Positions 61,594-64,000 of a stretch of DNA of 64,000 nt are shown here, one piece after another. The notes under the pieces were generated by a model. It searched no databases. It saw nothing but the letters and a program-made list of their open reading frames with translations, and had not been told where the DNA came from. The translations under genes and the position numbers were made by a program. The stretch is from Polyangia bacterium (GTDB lineage Bacteria; Myxococcota_A; Polyangia; Nannocystales; Nannocystaceae). The stretch's first letter is position 1; every line of letters begins with the position of its first letter. The stretch spans positions 124,001-188,000 of the forward strand of contig JAUIKS010000012.1 of NCBI GenBank assembly GCA_030430565.1. Reading direction: 5' to 3'.

Positions 61594-63156
61594 ATGACAT
61601 CGCTTGACTTGATCTCGACCCGACGACCTCGCCGCAGGCTGCTGCCCCTCGCGTCGCTCCTGCTCGCCGCCGCGACGCTGAGCGGCTGCGTGCGCAAGCA
61701 GCCGCCGCCGAAGTCGCCGGACGCCGTGCAGCCCGTCTCGCAGAACGCCGCGGTCGTGGCCGAGCCCGCGCGCGATCCCGAGCTCATGCAGCTGCGCGCC
61801 GCGCCCGTGCGCGAGGCGCTGCCGACCGCCGGCGGCGAGCTGATCGTCCGGCTCCGCGTCGACACCCGCGCGCTGCCCGACTCGACGCGCCCGCCGGTCA
61901 ACCTCGCGCTCGTCATCGACACCTCGAGCTCGATGGCGGGCGACGGGATCGAGGGGGCCCGCGCGGCCGCGCTCGAGCTGCTCTCGGCGATGCGCGAGGG
62001 TGATCGCCTGAGCGTCGTCAGCTTCGGCTCGCGCGCGCGGCTCGTGGTCCCCTCGACGCGCGTCGACGCGTCCAGCCGCGGCGAGCTGAAGACCGCGATC
62101 GAGGGCCTCGAGCCCTCCGGGACCACGGCGCTGACCGAGGGTCTCAACGCGGGCCTCAACCAGGTCTTCACCCACGAGGTCCAGGGCGGGATCAACCGCG
62201 TCGTCCTGCTCAGCGACGGCGTGCCCAACGACGGCGGCCAGGTCGCGGCGCTGGCCCAGAGCGCGGCGGGGCGCGGGGTCTCGATCACCGCGCTGGGCCT
62301 CGGCCTCGAGTTCGACGAGACGCTGCTCGCCGCGCTCGCGCAGCGCTCGGGCGGGCGCTTCCACTACCTCGAGTCGTCCGATCAGGTCGCGGCGGTGTTC
62401 ACCGACGAGGTCCTGCGGATGCAGCGGGTCGTCGGGCGCAACCTCGCGCTGACCCTGGCGCCCGGTCCGGGCGTGCAGATCCGCGAGGTCCTCGGCACGC
62501 CCACGAGCCAGGCGAGCCGCGGCGTGGTCACCTCGCTCGGCGACCTCAGCGAGGGCGAGACCCGCGACGTCTTCGTCAAGCTGCAGGTCGGCGAGCACCG
62601 CGAGGGCGCGACGGTCGAGCTGCTCGACGCCCGCCTCGAGTTCGACGACATGGTCAAAAATTCAGGTCGGCACGCGCGCGAGGACTTCGTCTCGGCGCGC
62701 GCGACCGACGACGAGGCGGCGCTCGAGCGGGGCCTCGACCTCGAGCTGCGCAGCGCCTCCGAGCGCGCGCTCGCGGCCACCGCGATCGTCGGCGCGGTCG
62801 CGGCGATGCGCGCGAACCAGCCCGCGCAGGCCCGCGTCCAGCTGAAGGCCGCGCGCGCGCGCATAGAGCCGCTGCTCGAGCGTGCGCCCCAGGCCGAGCG
62901 CGGCGCGCTCGAGGAGCAGCTCGCCGAGATCGCGCAGCTCGACGAGGAGTGCGAGAAGGCCGAGCAGCTGCTCGCCGCGCGGATGAAGGAGCTGGAGGAG
63001 CAGCGGCGCGCGCTCGAGAAGGAGCGGCGCCGCGGCGGAGGCGGGACCGGGATCGTCAAGCGCGACTACGCCCCGCCGCCGCCGATGCCGGTGCCGATGT
63101 CGGCGCCGGCGCGGCGCTCCCACGCGCGCGCGATGAAGGCCCTGCAGGCGAACTGA
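61594..63156 (+). CDS. VWA-domain lipoprotein with C-terminal coiled coil
   Basis: About 520 residues from ATG 61594. Lipobox LSGC near residue 33. The VWA domain (about 95-290) has DTSSSMAGD (about 109) and LLSDGVPND. Then a beta region and a helical, coiled-coil tail (LLAARMKELEEQRRALEKER). The tail ends in a Pro/Met-rich part (PPPPMPVPMSAPARR). It shares its layout with the divergent VWA gene 130 bp away. Confidence 0.85.
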   Translation: MTSLDLISTRRPRRRLLPLASLLLAAATLSGCVRKQPPPKSPDAVQPVSQNAAVVAEPARDPELMQLRAAPVREALPTAGGELIVRLRVDTRALPDSTRPPVNLALVIDTSSSMAGDGIEGARAAALELLSAMREGDRLSVVSFGSRARLVVPSTRVDASSRGELKTAIEGLEPSGTTALTEGLNAGLNQVFTHEVQGGINRVVLLSDGVPNDGGQVAALAQSAAGRGVSITALGLGLEFDETLLAALAQRSGGRFHYLESSDQVAAVFTDEVLRMQRVVGRNLALTLAPGPGVQIREVLGTPTSQASRGVVTSLGDLSEGETRDVFVKLQVGEHREGATVELLDARLEFDDMVKNSGRHAREDFVSARATDDEAALERGLDLELRSASERALAATAIVGAVAAMRANQPAQARVQLKAARARIEPLLERAPQAERGALEEQLAEIAQLDEECEKAEQLLAARMKELEEQRRALEKERRRGGGGTGIVKRDYAPPPPMPVPMSAPARRSHARAMKALQAN

Positions 63157-63195
63157 CGCGCGGCGGAGGGCGGCGAGCCCCGCGTTGTGTCTCGC

Positions 63196-63324
63196 CGCCC
63201 GCGAGCTGGGGAGGGGCCGCCTGAGGACGGCGAGCGCGCCAGTGCCAGTCCGCTTCATCTGTACCGACGGTCGCCGCCCGGGAGGCGGAGGTCGTCAGGC
63301 GTTAAGCAGCGACCCGACGCCCGC
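63196..63324 (+). repeat. Copy B of the structured intergenic repeat
   Basis: Matches copies A (12561) and C (63369). Its inner helix carries one change (CGGTCGCCG in place of CGCTCGCCG), which breaks a single pair, so this copy is less perfect. It is 183 bp upstream of copy C, in tandem. Confidence 0.8.
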
Positions 63325-63368
63325 GCGGCGCGGACGAGACGTGGCCAATGCGCAGACGTCTCGCCGGA

Positions 63369-63509
63369 GCTCAAGGGTCGCGCGCGAGCTGGGGAGGGGC
63401 CGCCTGAGGACGGCGAGCGCGCCAGCGCCAGTCCGCTTCATCTGTACCGACGCTCGCCGCCCGGAAGGCGGAAGGGCCCTCCGGCGTTAAGCAGCGACCC
63501 GACGCCCGC
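63369..63509 (+). repeat. Copy C of the structured intergenic repeat
   Basis: 141 bp, the same length as copy A. CCGCC (63400-63404) pairs with GGCGG (63467-63471) and CGGCGAGCG (63411-63419) with CGCTCGCCG (63451-63459). GGAGGG with CCCTCC extends the stem. A 3' hairpin uses GGCGT and ACGCC. Confidence 0.8.
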
Positions 63510-63558
63510 GCGGCGCGTGCGTTCAAATGAACATGTTCGACGCGCTCGCTTGAGTCCC

Positions 63559-64000
<442 letters not shown>

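Larger units (their letters stand above)
63157..63558. other. Intergenic region with two tandem structured repeats
   Basis: About 400 bp without a gene. It holds repeat copies B and C. Between them GAGACGT and ACGTCTC form an inverted repeat (63337-63363). After copy C come the palindromes GTTCA-AA-TGAAC and GAACATGTTC (63521-63538). Confidence 0.6.

Noticed and set aside
63529..63538. GAACATGTTC as a LexA (SOS) box
   Set aside because: The known Gram-positive box is GAAC-N4-GTTC; here the spacing is 2, and the same palindrome also occurs by chance inside the ggt coding sequence near 63972.

Overview
The window is GC-rich bacterial DNA, almost certainly from a Myxococcota member of the Nannocystis/Plesiocystis type (inference). 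The signs are: a trypsin-like protease with a MYXO-CTERM-style tail; many lipoproteins whose lipobox is followed by Ser/Thr/Gly-rich linkers; several Ser/Thr protein kinases, one with a TPR tail and one fused to an AAA-ATPase and a histidine kinase; an AgmX/PglI-type protein; IgGFc-binding and VWA surface proteins; and a squalene synthase (HpnC type). No rRNA, tRNA or CRISPR array was recognised.

Layout. 0.1-8.3 kb: a heme/copper monooxygenase lipoprotein, a pyrophosphatase-like protein, HpnC, small lipoproteins, a membrane protein with an N-terminal tandem repeat, a flavin amine oxidase and a DUF4136 lipoprotein. 8.5-12.4 kb: a giant sigma-factor-like/transmembrane fusion and a Coq4-like membrane protein. 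12.5-19.1 kb: one copy of a dispersed 141-bp structured repeat, an outer-membrane protein, then a peroxisome-style lipid module (MFE-2-like SDR/hydratase/triple SCP2 protein followed by an SCP-x thiolase) and a lipoprotein.

19.3-32.7 kb: a Ser/Thr kinase-TPR gene split in two by a 10,208-bp integrative element. The element lies between two copies of the 12-bp core TACGCGGCCTAC (19796-19807 and 30004-30015). Joining across the core restores one in-frame kinase of about 1062 residues, broken exactly in the conserved glycine-rich-loop codons (GVV-YAAY-DPKLDRK). A tyrosine recombinase gene ends 78 bp from the left core. The cargo includes two HTH regulators, a ribbon-helix-helix-like protein, a DUF2158 protein, a phage tail-collar protein, a membrane-anchored coiled-coil protein of unknown function, a frameshifted TPR pseudogene, iteron-like 9-bp repeats and several operator-like inverted repeats. 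This is the most interesting part of the window.

32.7-45.9 kb: an ECF sigma factor, an AgmX/PglI-type protein, a two-domain VOC lipoprotein, an intact kinase, the 1.7k-residue hybrid kinase, a metal-dependent hydrolase and TetR pair divergent around two matched operators, and an outer-membrane protein. 45.9-50.5 kb: a three-gene operon of an atypical Hsp70, a J-like protein without HPD, and a membrane protein. 50.9-59.8 kb: the MYXO-CTERM protease with a strong terminator, a FAD oxidoreductase, a SpoU methyltransferase, an IgGFc-binding lipoprotein coupled to a small lipoprotein, and a HAD lipoprotein. 59.9-64.0 kb: two divergent VWA proteins, two tandem copies of the 141-bp repeat, and the 3' end of a gamma-glutamyltransferase gene.

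Most genes are single or in pairs. Apart from the element, the lipid module and the Hsp70 operon, neighbours do not form obvious pathways.
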